DNA of 64,000 nucleotides from Methyloversatilis universalis EHg5 (GTDB lineage Bacteria > Pseudomonadota > Gammaproteobacteria > Burkholderiales > Rhodocyclaceae). Below are positions 24,890 to 34,868 of this stretch, in pieces. The stretch spans positions 799,241 to 863,240 of the forward strand of contig NZ_KB900539.1 in NCBI RefSeq assembly GCF_000378945.1, read 5' to 3'. A model generated the notes under the pieces. The model made no database searches and was not told where the DNA came from. It worked only from the letters and a program-made list of their open reading frames with translations. Position numbers and translations under genes: made by a program. Position 1 is the stretch's first letter. Every line of letters starts with the position of its first letter.

Positions 24890-27631
24890 TCAGAGTCCGG
24901 CCGGTGCCGCGGAGTTCGCCGCGTCGCCGAACAGATGCGACCACACCGCACGGATGGCGGCCCGCTCGGTCTGCACCTCGTCCGCCGGCACCCGCGCCTT
25001 CGGTGCGTCGTTCAGCCGCAGGCCGTGCTGCAGGTGGCGCAGCCGGCGGTAGGCATTGCCGGCGGCCACCGCGTCCAGCGCAGGCAGCAGGCCGGCGCTG
25101 GCGGCGATGCGCAGCAGCGCGATATTGCCGAGGTTGCCGGTCAGTTCCGGGTGCGCGCCGGAATGGGCCAGCACCATGTACTGCACCGCGAATTCCAGAT
25201 CGATCAGACCGCCCGCATCCTGCTTCAGGTCGAACAGCGGCGACTTGTTGCCATAGCTGTCCATCATCTTCTGCCGCATCGCCAGCACTTCGCTGCGCAG
25301 CGTGTCGACATCGCGCGGCTGGGTCAGCACCTCGCGGCGGATGATTTCGAACTGCGCGCCCACCCCGGCATCGCCGGCGCAGTAGCGGGCGCGGGTGAGG
25401 GCCTGGTGTTCCCACACCCAGGCCGATTTCTGCTGGTAGTCGCGGAAAGCCTCGACCGAACTGACCAGCAGGCCGGATTCGCCATTGGGCCGCAGCCGGG
25501 TGTCGGTTTCGAACAGGATGCCGGCGCTGGTGTGGCTGGACAGCCAGGTGAGCATGCGCTGGGCCAGCCGCGCATAGGTTTCCTGCGCGGCTTCGTGCGT
25601 GTCGTCGAACAGAAAGATCACGTCCAGGTCCGAGGCGTAGCCCAGTTCCTTGCCGCCCAGCTTGCCGTAGGCGATGACCGCGAAACGCGGCGTGTCGCAG
25701 TGGCGGCGCGGCAGTTTGCGCCAGCACATGTCCAGCGTGATGCGCAGCATGGCGTCGGCCAGCGCCGACAGGTGGTCGGACAGCCGCTCGACCGACAGGT
25801 CGCCGCCCAGGTCGCGTGCCAGCAGCCGGAACACCTGGGCGTGGTGGGCGTCGCGCATCATGTCCATCTGCCGCTCGGTGTCGTCGCCCAGTTCTTCGAG
25901 CTGGACGCGCAGACCGGCTTCGAACGCCGGCCAGTCCGGTTCGGCGGTGAGCAGCCGGGTATCCAGCAGTTCGTCCAGCAGGATCGGATGGCGCACCAGA
26001 TAGGTGGCGGCCCAGCTGGAGGCGCCGATCAGCCGCGCCACCATGCCCAGCGCCTGCGGGAATTCGGCCAGCAGCGCCAGATAGGCGGCGCGCCGGCTGA
26101 TTGCTTCCAGCAGGTCCAGCCCGCGCAGCGCGGTGGCGGTGGGCTGCGGCGTGTCGCGGCAGGCTTCGAGCAGCTTGGGCACCAGCGCGTCTACCCGGGT
26201 GCGCGAGGGGTCGGGCAGCTGGCGGTAGCGGCTGCCGCCCTTGAAGGCGCTCAGCCGGTGCGCCAGTTCGTCGGCGTCGGAAAAGCCCATGCCGGCCAGT
26301 GCGCTGCGGCATTCGCCGGCGCCGGCCTCGCACTGTTCGATGTCCTGCCACACCGCGCGCGGCGTCGATGTTTCGGCGTCCTGGGCGCCGAACACCGCGT
26401 CGAAATGGCGGCTGACATGGGTGCGGTGGCGGTCCAGCTCGACCAGCAGCGCGGCGTAGCCGTCGAAGCCCATGGCCGAGGCGATCAGCGCCTGATCTTC
26501 GTCGGTGGCCGGCAGCTTGTGGGTCTGGGCGTCCTCGACGTACTGCAGCCGGTGCTCCAGCCGGCGCAGGAACACGTAGGCGTCCTGCAGCTGTTCGACC
26601 GCCTCTTCGCCCAGCACGCCGCGCAGCGCCAGCCGGTCGAGCACCTTCTGCGTCGGCCGGATCTGCAGCGCGCTTTCGCGGCCGCCGCGGATCAGCTGGA
26701 ACACCTGGGCGATGAATTCGATTTCGCGTATGCCGCCCGGGCCGAGCTTGATGTTGTCCGCCATGTCGCGGCGCGCCACTTCGCGTCGGATCTGCGCGTG
26801 CAGGTCGCGCATCGCGTTGATCGCGCCGAAATCCAGGTATTTGCGGAATACGAAGGGCTTGCGCAGCGATTCCAGTTCGTCGTTCACGCCGCCGGTCAGC
26901 GCGCGCGCCTTGATCCAGGCGTAGCGCTCCCATTCCCGGCCCTGCGTGAAGAAGTAGTTCTCCAGCATGTCGAAACTGCAGGCCAGCGGGCCGGAGTCGC
27001 CATTCGGCCGCAGCCGCATGTCCACACGGAACACGAAACCGTCGCCGGTCACGTCGGCCAGCAGTTCGATCACCTTGCGGCCGAGCCGGGTGAAGAAGTC
27101 GAAGTTGTCGATGCGTTTGCCCGGGCCGGTCGGGGTTTCACCGTCGGTTTCGCCCGCTTCCGGGTACACGAAGATGAAATCGACGTCGGAACTGACGTTG
27201 AGCTCACGGCCACCCAGCTTGCCCATGCCGATGCAGATGAAGGGCTGCACCGCGTTGTCGGTCTCGCCGCGCGGCTCGCCGAAGCGTTCGACCAGGCCGG
27301 CGCGCGCCTGGTCCACCGCCACCCGCACCGTCTGTTCGGCCAGCAGGGTCATGCCTTCGGTGATTTCGTCCAGATCGGCCAGACCGGCCAGGTCGCGCAC
27401 GATGAGGTGGGCCATGGTGCGGATGCGCAGCCGGCGCAGCGCCGACTTCAGCCCGGCTTCGTCGCCCGCCTCGAACGGCGTCTGGGCGAACCATTCCAGC
27501 AGCAGTGCGGCGCTGATATGGGCCTGCAGCGTGGTGGTCAGCGCCTCTTCCAGGGTCGGCCGCGCGTCCAGCTGGCGGGCGAGGTAGCGGCTGTGGCGGC
27601 GGGCGTGGGCGATGGCGGCAGCGGCGTCCAT
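24890..27631 (-). CDS. glnE: Glutamine synthetase adenylyltransferase/deadenylase GlnE
   Basis: A 913-residue bifunctional enzyme that adenylylates and deadenylylates glutamine synthetase under PII control. It has two nucleotidyltransferase domains, each with its metal motif: GMGKLGGRELNVSSDVDFIF in the N-terminal half and AYGKLGGKELGYASDLDVIF in the C-terminal half, plus VDMRLRPNGDSG and TDTRLRPNGESG. The ATG at 27631 gives the usual family length; a GTG at 27736 would add 35 unlikely residues. It is divergent from yhdP. Confidence 0.96.
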   Translation of the reverse strand: MDAAAAIAHARRHSRYLARQLDARPTLEEALTTTLQAHISAALLLEWFAQTPFEAGDEAGLKSALRRLRIRTMAHLIVRDLAGLADLDEITEGMTLLAEQTVRVAVDQARAGLVERFGEPRGETDNAVQPFICIGMGKLGGRELNVSSDVDFIFVYPEAGETDGETPTGPGKRIDNFDFFTRLGRKVIELLADVTGDGFVFRVDMRLRPNGDSGPLACSFDMLENYFFTQGREWERYAWIKARALTGGVNDELESLRKPFVFRKYLDFGAINAMRDLHAQIRREVARRDMADNIKLGPGGIREIEFIAQVFQLIRGGRESALQIRPTQKVLDRLALRGVLGEEAVEQLQDAYVFLRRLEHRLQYVEDAQTHKLPATDEDQALIASAMGFDGYAALLVELDRHRTHVSRHFDAVFGAQDAETSTPRAVWQDIEQCEAGAGECRSALAGMGFSDADELAHRLSAFKGGSRYRQLPDPSRTRVDALVPKLLEACRDTPQPTATALRGLDLLEAISRRAAYLALLAEFPQALGMVARLIGASSWAATYLVRHPILLDELLDTRLLTAEPDWPAFEAGLRVQLEELGDDTERQMDMMRDAHHAQVFRLLARDLGGDLSVERLSDHLSALADAMLRITLDMCWRKLPRRHCDTPRFAVIAYGKLGGKELGYASDLDVIFLFDDTHEAAQETYARLAQRMLTWLSSHTSAGILFETDTRLRPNGESGLLVSSVEAFRDYQQKSAWVWEHQALTRARYCAGDAGVGAQFEIIRREVLTQPRDVDTLRSEVLAMRQKMMDSYGNKSPLFDLKQDAGGLIDLEFAVQYMVLAHSGAHPELTGNLGNIALLRIAASAGLLPALDAVAAGNAYRRLRHLQHGLRLNDAPKARVPADEVQTERAAIRAVWSHLFGDAANSAAPAGL

Positions 27632-27794
27632 GGGGGCGATATCAGTGACGGGAAAGTCATTATGCAAAAAACCCGCAAGGCTTCGTGTGTCGGCGGCAGC
27701 TGACAGGCGCCGTGGCGGCCCGGGTTGCAGGTACACTTCCGCATCGTTTCACAGACGCAGTCAGCCACGTATTGACTGCCCGCAAAGATCCATC

Positions 27795-30700
27795 TTGTCC
27801 GAGCCTGTCCACGCTGAATCCGCCGCAGCGGTCGTCCCGACCCCTGCGGTTCCGGCCCGCCCGCGCTGGCGGCGCCTTGCCGGCCGGGCATTCGAAACCG
27901 TGCTGTGGGCCTGGGTGTTCGCCGCAGCGGTGGTGCTGGCGGCCCGTCACTGGGTGCTGCCCGAGGTCGATCTGCACCGCCCGCGCATCGAACAGGCGCT
28001 GGGCGACGCGCTTCAGCGCAAGGTGCGCATCGACAGCCTGAGCGCCGACTGGACCGGTCTGCACCCGCAGCTGTCGCTGCGCGGCCTGACGCTGCTGGAC
28101 GAAGCCGGCCAGCCCGCGCTGCGGCTCGAACAGGTCGAAGCCGCGCTCGGTTTCTCTTCGCTGGTGCGCGGCGAACTGCATCTGCACCGGCTGGACATCA
28201 ACAGCCCCGATCTGTGGATACGGCGCGAAGCCGACGGCCGGCTGTTCGTGGCCGGTCTGGAAATCCGGCAGGACGGCGAGCAGGGCGGCTTCACCCGCTG
28301 GCTGCTGTCGCAGGGCCAGATCAACATCCGCGGTGCCCGGCTTGAGTGGGACGACGGACAGCGGCCGTCGGCGCCGCCGCTGCAGCTCACCCATGTCGAC
28401 ATGCGGCTGGACAACGCCGGCCGCGATCACCGCTTCGGCCTGTCGGCGACGCCGCCGGCCGAACTGGCGAGCCGGCTGGACATCCGCGGCGAGGTGACGC
28501 TGCCTGACCGCAACGACCTGCGCACCGCCAGTGGCGAACTGTTCGTGTCGCTGGAAGGTGCGGACATGGCGGTCTGGCAGACCTGGGTGGATTACCCGGT
28601 GGAACTGCCGCGCGGCCGTGGCGCCGCCCGGCTGTGGTCGCGCTTCGACGGAGCCCGGCTGAACGAGGTGACCGGCGAACTGGCGCTGGCCGATGTGCAG
28701 CTCAGGCTGGCGCCGGCACTGCCGCTGCTCGATCTGGTCAGCCTGTCCGGCCGGGTCAGCGCCGAACAGCTCAGCGCCGAGCGGGTGGTCGCTTCCGCCC
28801 GCCAGCTGCAGCTGGCCACCCGCGACGGTCTGGCGCTGCAGCCGACCAGTCTGGACATCCATTGGCAGGCGGCTACCGAACGCGCGCCGGAACGCGGCGA
28901 GGTGTCGGCCAGCACGCTGGACCTGGATGCGCTCACCCGGCTGGCCGGCTATCTGCCGCTGCCGGACGACGTGCGCGAACGGCTGCGCCGGCATGCCGCC
29001 GAAGGCCTGATCCACGAACTGGACGGTGGCTGGACCGGCCCGCTGGCTGCGCCGCAAGCTTTCCGCGTCAGCGCCCGGCTGGAGCGTCTGGGCCTGCGTG
29101 CCGACGGCAGCCTGCCCGGTATGCGCGGGCTGAGCGGTCGCATCGAGGGCAGTGACGCGCGCGGCAGCGTGCAGATCGATGCGCCCGGGCTGGTGCTCGA
29201 TCTGCCGGCGGTGTTCCCGCAGCCGGAAATCGCTTTTGCACAGTTCAAGGCGCGTGCCGGCTGGTCGCGCAGCGAGGGCGAAACCGAGGTCGCGATCGAA
29301 TCGATCAGCTTCCAGAACGCCGACGCCCAGGGCAGTGCGCACGGTCGCTACCGCACCGCCGGCGACAGTGCCGGCGAGATCGAGCTCGACGCGAAGCTGC
29401 TCAATGGCGACGCGCGTGCGGTCTGGCGTTACCTGCCGCACAGCATCGGCCCGGATACGCGGGACTGGCTGCGTACCGCGCTGACCGCAGGCCGTGCGCC
29501 GGAGGCCACGCTGAAACTGCGCGGCCGTCTGGACGATTTCCCGTTCGAAGGCCGGCCCGGCATCTTCCAGGTCAAGGTGAAGGCCGAGGACACGACCGTG
29601 GATTTCGGGCCAAGCTGGCCGCCGATCACCCAGCTGCGCGCCGACGTGCTGTTCGAAGGCAAGCGCATGCTCATCACCTCACGCGACGGCCGCATCCTGA
29701 ACACGAAGCTCGGCCCGACCACGGCCGAGATTCCTGATCTTGAAGTCGCGGAAGAACTGCTGCTGGTCAAGGGCTCGGCCGCCGGCGCCACCTCCGAATT
29801 CCTGCGCTACATCGACGCCAGCCCGGTGGCCGAACGCATCGACGGTTTCACCTCCGGCATGCGGGCCGAAGGCAATGGCCGGCTTGCGCTGTCATTGACC
29901 ATACCGCTGCGCCACTCGAAGGACACCCGGATCGAAGGCGAATTCGTATTCGCCGGCAACCGGCTGGTGGTGGACAGTGCGCTGCCGCCGCTGCTCGACG
30001 CCGCCGGCAAGGTGGGTTTCACCGACAGTTCGCTGTCGATACGCGGCGCCCAGGCCAGCGTACTCGGCTTCCCGATGACGCTGGACGTGGGGACCGGCGG
30101 GGGCGGCATGGTGACCGTGGACGCACGCGGTCGTGCTTCGATGGAGGCGGTGCGCGCCCAGTTCGGCCAGCCGTGGATGACCGCGCTGTCAGGCACGGCC
30201 GGCTGGCAGGCGAAGCTGGGCGTGCGGCGCAACGGGCTGGAACTGGCAGTCGAAAGCGATCTGAGCCAGATCACGTCGGCGCTGCCGGCACCCTTCGGCA
30301 AGCCGGCAGGCGAAGCGCTCACGGTGAAGGTGGAGCGCATCAGTGCGCTCGATGCGCGCGAAGCCGCACGGCGTGGGCTGCCGGCCCTGCCGGCCGATCG
30401 CGAACTGCTGCGGGTGAGCGCCGGCCGCTTCGGCAGTGCCGATCTGGTCCGCCGCAGCGGCGCCGGCGGCTGGCTGCTGGAGCGTGGCGCGGTCGGCCTG
30501 CCGCAGCCGCCGGCCCTGCCGGAACAGGGCGTTTCGCTGGCCATCGCCACCGAAACGCTGGACATCGACGCGCTGCGCCGCGCTTTTGCGCCGCCGGTGG
30601 CGACCGGCCAGGGTGATGGCGAACCACTGCCGGTGTCGCGGGTGCGCATCGACGCGAAGAACCTGAAAATGACCGGCCACTGGCTGGAGGCGGCGAAGAT

Positions 30701-31712
30701 CGACGCCCAGCGGCATGGCGACCAGTGGGACATCGATCTGGTCAGCAGTCAGGCGCGTGGCCGGCTGACCTGGAACGCGCAGGGCAAGGGTCATGTGAAG
30801 GGGCGCTTCGAACAGCTGAAACTCGATACCGGCGACGGTGAAGGCAGCAGGGTGAGCAGCAGCGAACCGCCGCAGGAACTGGACGAACTGCCGGGTCTGG
30901 ACATCGAGGCCGAGCGCTTCGTGCTGGATGGCAAGCCGCTGGGCCGGCTGGAACTTCAGGCCAGCAACGAGCGCCGTGCCTGGCTGATCAACCGGCTGGC
31001 GCTCACCATGCCGGAGGGCAGCTTTATTGCCAGCGGCGCCTGGGGCAATACGCTGGGCGGACTGCGCGGCCGAGAAACCCGGCTGGACTTCACGATAGAC
31101 ACCGCGGATGCCGGCAAGCTGCTCGACCGTCTGGGCCATGCCGGCGCCCTGCGCCGCGGCACGGCCACCATGAAAGGCACGCTGCGCTGGCAGGGCAATC
31201 CGGCGTCGATCGACTATCCGACGCTGTCCGGCGCCTTCGACCTGAAGGCGGGCAACGGACAGTTCAGCAAGATCAATCCCGGCGCCGGGCGTCTGCTCGG
31301 CATCCTGAGCCTGCAGGCGCTGCCACGCCGCATCACGCTGGATTTTCGCGACGTGTTCAGCGAAGGCTTCGCCTTTGATCGGGTGGAAGGCAGCGTGGCG
31401 GTCGAGCGTGGCATCATGAAGACTACGGATTTTGAACTGGTCGGCCCGGCCGCCCGGGTGCAGATGAGCGGCAGCGCCAACATCGCGGCGGAAACCCAGA
31501 ATGTCACCGTGAACGTACAACCGGCGCTCGGTGACAGCGTGTCGGTCGGCGCGCTGATTGCCAATCCGGCGGTCGGCGTAGCCACCTATCTGGCGCAGAA
31601 GGTGCTGAAAGACCCGCTGGGCCAGATGTTCTCCTTCCGATATGCGGTGACCGGGTCGTGGGACGACCCGGTGGTGGCCAAGCTGGCGGATGCGTCCGGC
31701 GCGACCCCTTGA
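27795..31712 (+). CDS. yhdP: YhdP-family AsmA-like envelope protein
   Basis: A protein of about 1305 residues with one N-terminal membrane helix (AFETVLWAWVFAAAVVLAAR) and a long periplasmic beta-rich body, the layout of YhdP/TamB-type bridge proteins that carry phospholipids to the outer membrane. The C-terminus (GASWDDP-like AVTGSWDDPVVAKL and the preceding VNVQPALGDSVSVGALIANP) is typical of YhdP. The start is probably TTG at 27795 (MSEPVHAES); the frame is open to 27612 but that part overlaps glnE and looks non-coding. Followed 16 bases later by the Nit2-like gene. Confidence 0.9.
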   Translation: MSEPVHAESAAAVVPTPAVPARPRWRRLAGRAFETVLWAWVFAAAVVLAARHWVLPEVDLHRPRIEQALGDALQRKVRIDSLSADWTGLHPQLSLRGLTLLDEAGQPALRLEQVEAALGFSSLVRGELHLHRLDINSPDLWIRREADGRLFVAGLEIRQDGEQGGFTRWLLSQGQINIRGARLEWDDGQRPSAPPLQLTHVDMRLDNAGRDHRFGLSATPPAELASRLDIRGEVTLPDRNDLRTASGELFVSLEGADMAVWQTWVDYPVELPRGRGAARLWSRFDGARLNEVTGELALADVQLRLAPALPLLDLVSLSGRVSAEQLSAERVVASARQLQLATRDGLALQPTSLDIHWQAATERAPERGEVSASTLDLDALTRLAGYLPLPDDVRERLRRHAAEGLIHELDGGWTGPLAAPQAFRVSARLERLGLRADGSLPGMRGLSGRIEGSDARGSVQIDAPGLVLDLPAVFPQPEIAFAQFKARAGWSRSEGETEVAIESISFQNADAQGSAHGRYRTAGDSAGEIELDAKLLNGDARAVWRYLPHSIGPDTRDWLRTALTAGRAPEATLKLRGRLDDFPFEGRPGIFQVKVKAEDTTVDFGPSWPPITQLRADVLFEGKRMLITSRDGRILNTKLGPTTAEIPDLEVAEELLLVKGSAAGATSEFLRYIDASPVAERIDGFTSGMRAEGNGRLALSLTIPLRHSKDTRIEGEFVFAGNRLVVDSALPPLLDAAGKVGFTDSSLSIRGAQASVLGFPMTLDVGTGGGGMVTVDARGRASMEAVRAQFGQPWMTALSGTAGWQAKLGVRRNGLELAVESDLSQITSALPAPFGKPAGEALTVKVERISALDAREAARRGLPALPADRELLRVSAGRFGSADLVRRSGAGGWLLERGAVGLPQPPALPEQGVSLAIATETLDIDALRRAFAPPVATGQGDGEPLPVSRVRIDAKNLKMTGHWLEAAKIDAQRHGDQWDIDLVSSQARGRLTWNAQGKGHVKGRFEQLKLDTGDGEGSRVSSSEPPQELDELPGLDIEAERFVLDGKPLGRLELQASNERRAWLINRLALTMPEGSFIASGAWGNTLGGLRGRETRLDFTIDTADAGKLLDRLGHAGALRRGTATMKGTLRWQGNPASIDYPTLSGAFDLKAGNGQFSKINPGAGRLLGILSLQALPRRITLDFRDVFSEGFAFDRVEGSVAVERGIMKTTDFELVGPAARVQMSGSANIAAETQNVTVNVQPALGDSVSVGALIANPAVGVATYLAQKVLKDPLGQMFSFRYAVTGSWDDPVVAKLADASGATP

Positions 31713-31728
31713 AGACGAGAGGCTGATC

Positions 31729-32547
31729 ATGAATGCATCGACCCGCATCCGCGTCGCCGCGGTGCAGATGGTGTCCGGCCCGGTGGTGGCCGAGAACCTG
31801 GCGGAAGCCGGCCACTGGATCGCCGAGGCGGCGCGTCAGGGCGCGCGCCTGGTGGCGCTGCCCGAGTACTTTCCGCTCATTTCCGGCGACGAGGCGGACA
31901 AGGTGGGCATACGCGAGCCGGAAGGCGAGGGGCCGATACAGCGCTTCCTGGCCGATTGTGCGCGCCGGCATGGCATCTGGCTGATCGGCGGCTCGGTGCC
32001 GCTGCATGCCGATGTGGACGACAAGGTACGCAACACCTGCCTGGCCTACGATCCGGAAGGCCGCCAGGTCGCGCGCTATGACAAGGTGCACCTGTTCGCC
32101 TTCACCAAGGGCGCCGAGAATTACGACGAGGCGCGCACCATCGAAGCCGGTCACCGGCCGGTGTCGCTGGAAACTCCGTTTGGCCGGGTTGGCCTGTCGA
32201 TCTGCTACGACCTGCGCTTTCCGGAGTATTTCCGTGCGCTGGGCGACATGAAGCTGCTGGTGCTGGGCGCCGCGTTCACCGAAACCACCGGTCGTGCGCA
32301 CTGGGAACTGCTGCTGCGCGCCCGCGCGGTCGAGAACCAGTGCTACGTGCTGGCGTCCGCCCAGGGCGGCGTGCATCCGTCCGGCCGCCGCACCTGGGGT
32401 GACTCGATGCTGATCGATCCGTGGGGCAATGTGATCAACCGCCTGGCGCGCGGGCCAGGTGTGGTCATAGGCGATATGGATCCGGATTATCTTGTTGAAA
32501 TAAGGCAGAATCTTCCTGCGCTCGGTCACCGGCGCATCGCTTGCTGA
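31729..32547 (+). CDS. Carbon-nitrogen hydrolase, Nit2-like (deaminated glutathione amidase)
   Basis: A 272-residue nitrilase-superfamily amidase with Glu46 (LPEYFPL), Lys119 (RYDKVHLFAF) and Cys159 (SICYDLRFPEYFR). This pattern is that of Nit1/Nit2-type amidases that hydrolyse deaminated glutathione or omega-amides, not a true nitrilase. The ATG at 31729 has GAGAGG upstream. It lies between yhdP and the FeeM-like gene, the common betaproteobacterial order yhdP, Nit2, tldD. Confidence 0.9.
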   Translation: MNASTRIRVAAVQMVSGPVVAENLAEAGHWIAEAARQGARLVALPEYFPLISGDEADKVGIREPEGEGPIQRFLADCARRHGIWLIGGSVPLHADVDDKVRNTCLAYDPEGRQVARYDKVHLFAFTKGAENYDEARTIEAGHRPVSLETPFGRVGLSICYDLRFPEYFRALGDMKLLVLGAAFTETTGRAHWELLLRARAVENQCYVLASAQGGVHPSGRRTWGDSMLIDPWGNVINRLARGPGVVIGDMDPDYLVEIRQNLPALGHRRIAC

Positions 32548-32558
32548 GGCCTGTCCGC

Positions 32559-33341
32559 ATGTCCGACCAACCTGCACGCACTCCGTCCCAGAATCCGCCT
32601 ACGCTGGCGGAGGTGACGGTCATGGATGTCGAGCGTCTGCGCTCGATGTGCATCGAGCAGGAAGACATTCCGGGCACCCGCGAAATGGCGCAGCAGAAGG
32701 ACAAGTTCCGGGTGCGCCTGCTCAGCAGTGATTCCACCCGGCGCGAAGGCGCCAGCCTGCTGATCGAAAAGATGTATTCGTGGCGCGGCTACCACACCAA
32801 GAAGCAGATCGACGAAACGCCGAACCGGATCACGCTGGTGGCCGAATTCGACGGCCATGTCTATGGCACGATCACGGTCAATCTGGATTCCGACACCGGT
32901 CTGGCCGCCGACGAAACCTATCCGGACGTGATGGGCGCGCTGCGCGGCGAGGGCCGCAAGGTGTGCGAGTTCGGCAAGTTCGCGGTCGAGCAGTCGGTCA
33001 AATCCAAGCGACTGATGGGCACGCTGTTCCACCTGATGTGCATCTACGCCTTCCGTATCCAGGACTGCGACGACGCGCTGATCGAAGTGAATCCGCGCCA
33101 TCGCGCCTTCTACGAAAAATATCTCGATTTCTTCGCCACCGCCGAGGAACGCATCTGCCAGCGCGTGGGCGCGCCGGCGGTGCTGCTGCGACTGACCCGC
33201 GAAACCTATCGCGCACGGGTCGATGAACTGGGCGGCCGCTGGCGTGATCTGAAAGAAGAGAAATCGATGTTCAAGTACTTCTTCCCGCGGGTGGAAGAAG
33301 ACGCCATCGCCGAACGCCTCGGGCGTCCGGCACGCACCTGA
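32559..33341 (+). CDS. FeeM-like N-acyl amino acid synthase / GNAT acyltransferase
   Basis: A 260-residue protein with a GNAT-type core: ITLVAEFDGHVYGTITVNLD, then CEFGKFAVEQSVKSKRLMG, then DALIEVNPRHRAFYEKYL. This is the FeeM/autoinducer-synthase-like branch, which joins long-chain acyl groups to amino acids or similar acceptors; related acyltransferases occur in PEP-CTERM organisms. The ATG at 32559 has GAGG about 9 bases upstream and lies just past the Nit2 stop. Acceptor and product unknown. Confidence 0.72.
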   Translation: MSDQPARTPSQNPPTLAEVTVMDVERLRSMCIEQEDIPGTREMAQQKDKFRVRLLSSDSTRREGASLLIEKMYSWRGYHTKKQIDETPNRITLVAEFDGHVYGTITVNLDSDTGLAADETYPDVMGALRGEGRKVCEFGKFAVEQSVKSKRLMGTLFHLMCIYAFRIQDCDDALIEVNPRHRAFYEKYLDFFATAEERICQRVGAPAVLLRLTRETYRARVDELGGRWRDLKEEKSMFKYFFPRVEEDAIAERLGRPART

Positions 33342-33360
33342 AACGGACCGTCACCGCTAC

Positions 33361-34842
33361 ATGAGCACCCCTGCCAGCACCCTTTCCGCTGCCACTGCCG
33401 TCACCGCCGCCGATCTGATCGGCACCGCACGCTCCACGCTGCTCGCGCCTTTCGACCTGGAGCGCAGCCATCTCGACCAGGTGTTCGGCATGCTGGGCGC
33501 ACACCGCATCGACTACGCCGACCTCTATTTCCAGTACCAGTGCAGCGAGGCCTGGAGTCTGGAAGAGGGCATCGTGAAGTCGGGCAGCTTCAATATCGAA
33601 CAGGGCGTGGGCGTGCGCGCCATCCAGGGCGACAAGACCGCCTTCGCCTATTCCGACGAAATCAGCCTGCCGGCGCTCGAAGCCGCCGCCCGTGCCACCC
33701 GCGCGATCGCGGCCCAGGGGCAGAGCCAGATCGTGCGCGCGGAGCCGGCGCTCGTGCCGGCTCCGCTGTACACCGCGCGCAATCCGCAGGGTTCGCTCAG
33801 CGACACCGAGAAGGTGAAGCTGCTGGAAAGGCTGGAAAGCTATGCCCGCGCCGAGGACGGCCGGGTGAATCAGGTGATGGCCCACATCGCCAGTACGCAT
33901 GAAGTGGTGCTGGTGATGCGCAACGACGGCCACATGGCCGCTGACGTGCGCCCGCTGGTGCGGGTATCGGTCACCGTCATCATGCAGGACGGCGACCGTC
34001 GCGAGCAGGGCTCGTCCGGCGGCGGCGGCCGCTTCGACTACGGCTATTTCACCGACGCGGTGCTGCGCGACTACGCGGCCAAGGCGGTGCATCAGGCGCG
34101 GGTGAATCTGGATGCACGCCCGGCGCCCGCCGGCACGATGAGCGTGGTGCTCGGCCCGGGCTGGCCCGGCATCCTGCTGCACGAGGCGATCGGCCACGGC
34201 CTGGAAGGCGATTTCAACCGCAAGGGCAGTTCCGCTTTCGCCGGCCGCATCGGCCAGCAGGTGGCGGCCAGGGGCGTGACCGTGGTGGACGACGGTACGC
34301 TGCCCAACCGTCGCGGTTCGCTGACCGTGGACGACGAGGGCAACCCGACCCGCTGCACCACGCTGATCGAGGACGGCAAACTGGTGGGCTATATGCAGGA
34401 CAGCCTGAACGCCCGCCTGATGGGCGTGGCGCCCACCGGCAACGGACGGCGCGAAAGCTTCGCCCATCTGCCGATGCCGCGCATGACCAATACCTACATG
34501 CTCAACGGCGACCGCGAGCCGGAAGAAATCATCCGCTCGGTCAAGAAGGGCCTGTACGCGGTGAATTTCGGCGGCGGCCAGGTGGATATCACCAGCGGCA
34601 AGTTCGTGTTCTCGGGCGCCGAGGTGTACATGATCGAGAACGGCAGGGTGACCTACCCGATCAAGGGCGCGACCCTGATCGGCAACGGCCCGGACGCGCT
34701 CACCCGGGTGTCCATGATAGGCAACGACATGGCGCTGGACAGCGGTGTCGGCACCTGCGGCAAGGAAGGGCAGAGCGTGCCGGTCGGCGTCGGCCAGCCC
34801 ACGCTGCGCATCGATGGTCTGACGGTCGGGGGCACGGCCTGA
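33361..34842 (+). CDS. tldD: Metalloprotease TldD
   Basis: A 493-residue PmbA/TldD family protein with the zinc motif HEAIGHGLEGD and the C-terminal GVGTCGKEGQSVPVG. TldD works with TldE/PmbA to cleave unfolded peptides, such as modified peptide antibiotics and CcdA. No tldE is in the window. The ATG at 33361 follows the FeeM-like gene by 19 bases. Confidence 0.96.
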   Translation: MSTPASTLSAATAVTAADLIGTARSTLLAPFDLERSHLDQVFGMLGAHRIDYADLYFQYQCSEAWSLEEGIVKSGSFNIEQGVGVRAIQGDKTAFAYSDEISLPALEAAARATRAIAAQGQSQIVRAEPALVPAPLYTARNPQGSLSDTEKVKLLERLESYARAEDGRVNQVMAHIASTHEVVLVMRNDGHMAADVRPLVRVSVTVIMQDGDRREQGSSGGGGRFDYGYFTDAVLRDYAAKAVHQARVNLDARPAPAGTMSVVLGPGWPGILLHEAIGHGLEGDFNRKGSSAFAGRIGQQVAARGVTVVDDGTLPNRRGSLTVDDEGNPTRCTTLIEDGKLVGYMQDSLNARLMGVAPTGNGRRESFAHLPMPRMTNTYMLNGDREPEEIIRSVKKGLYAVNFGGGQVDITSGKFVFSGAEVYMIENGRVTYPIKGATLIGNGPDALTRVSMIGNDMALDSGVGTCGKEGQSVPVGVGQPTLRIDGLTVGGTA

Positions 34843-34868
34843 TCCGATTCCGCTGACGCTGCTGCACC

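Noticed and set aside
24935-27703. 922-residue plus-strand open frame
   Set aside because: It is antisense to glnE, whose two catalytic motifs are unmistakable; long shadow frames are expected at this GC content.
27612-27794. Longer N-terminus for YhdP
   Set aside because: It overlaps the glnE start and reads as low-quality Arg/Ser-rich sequence; the TTG at 27795 fits the family.
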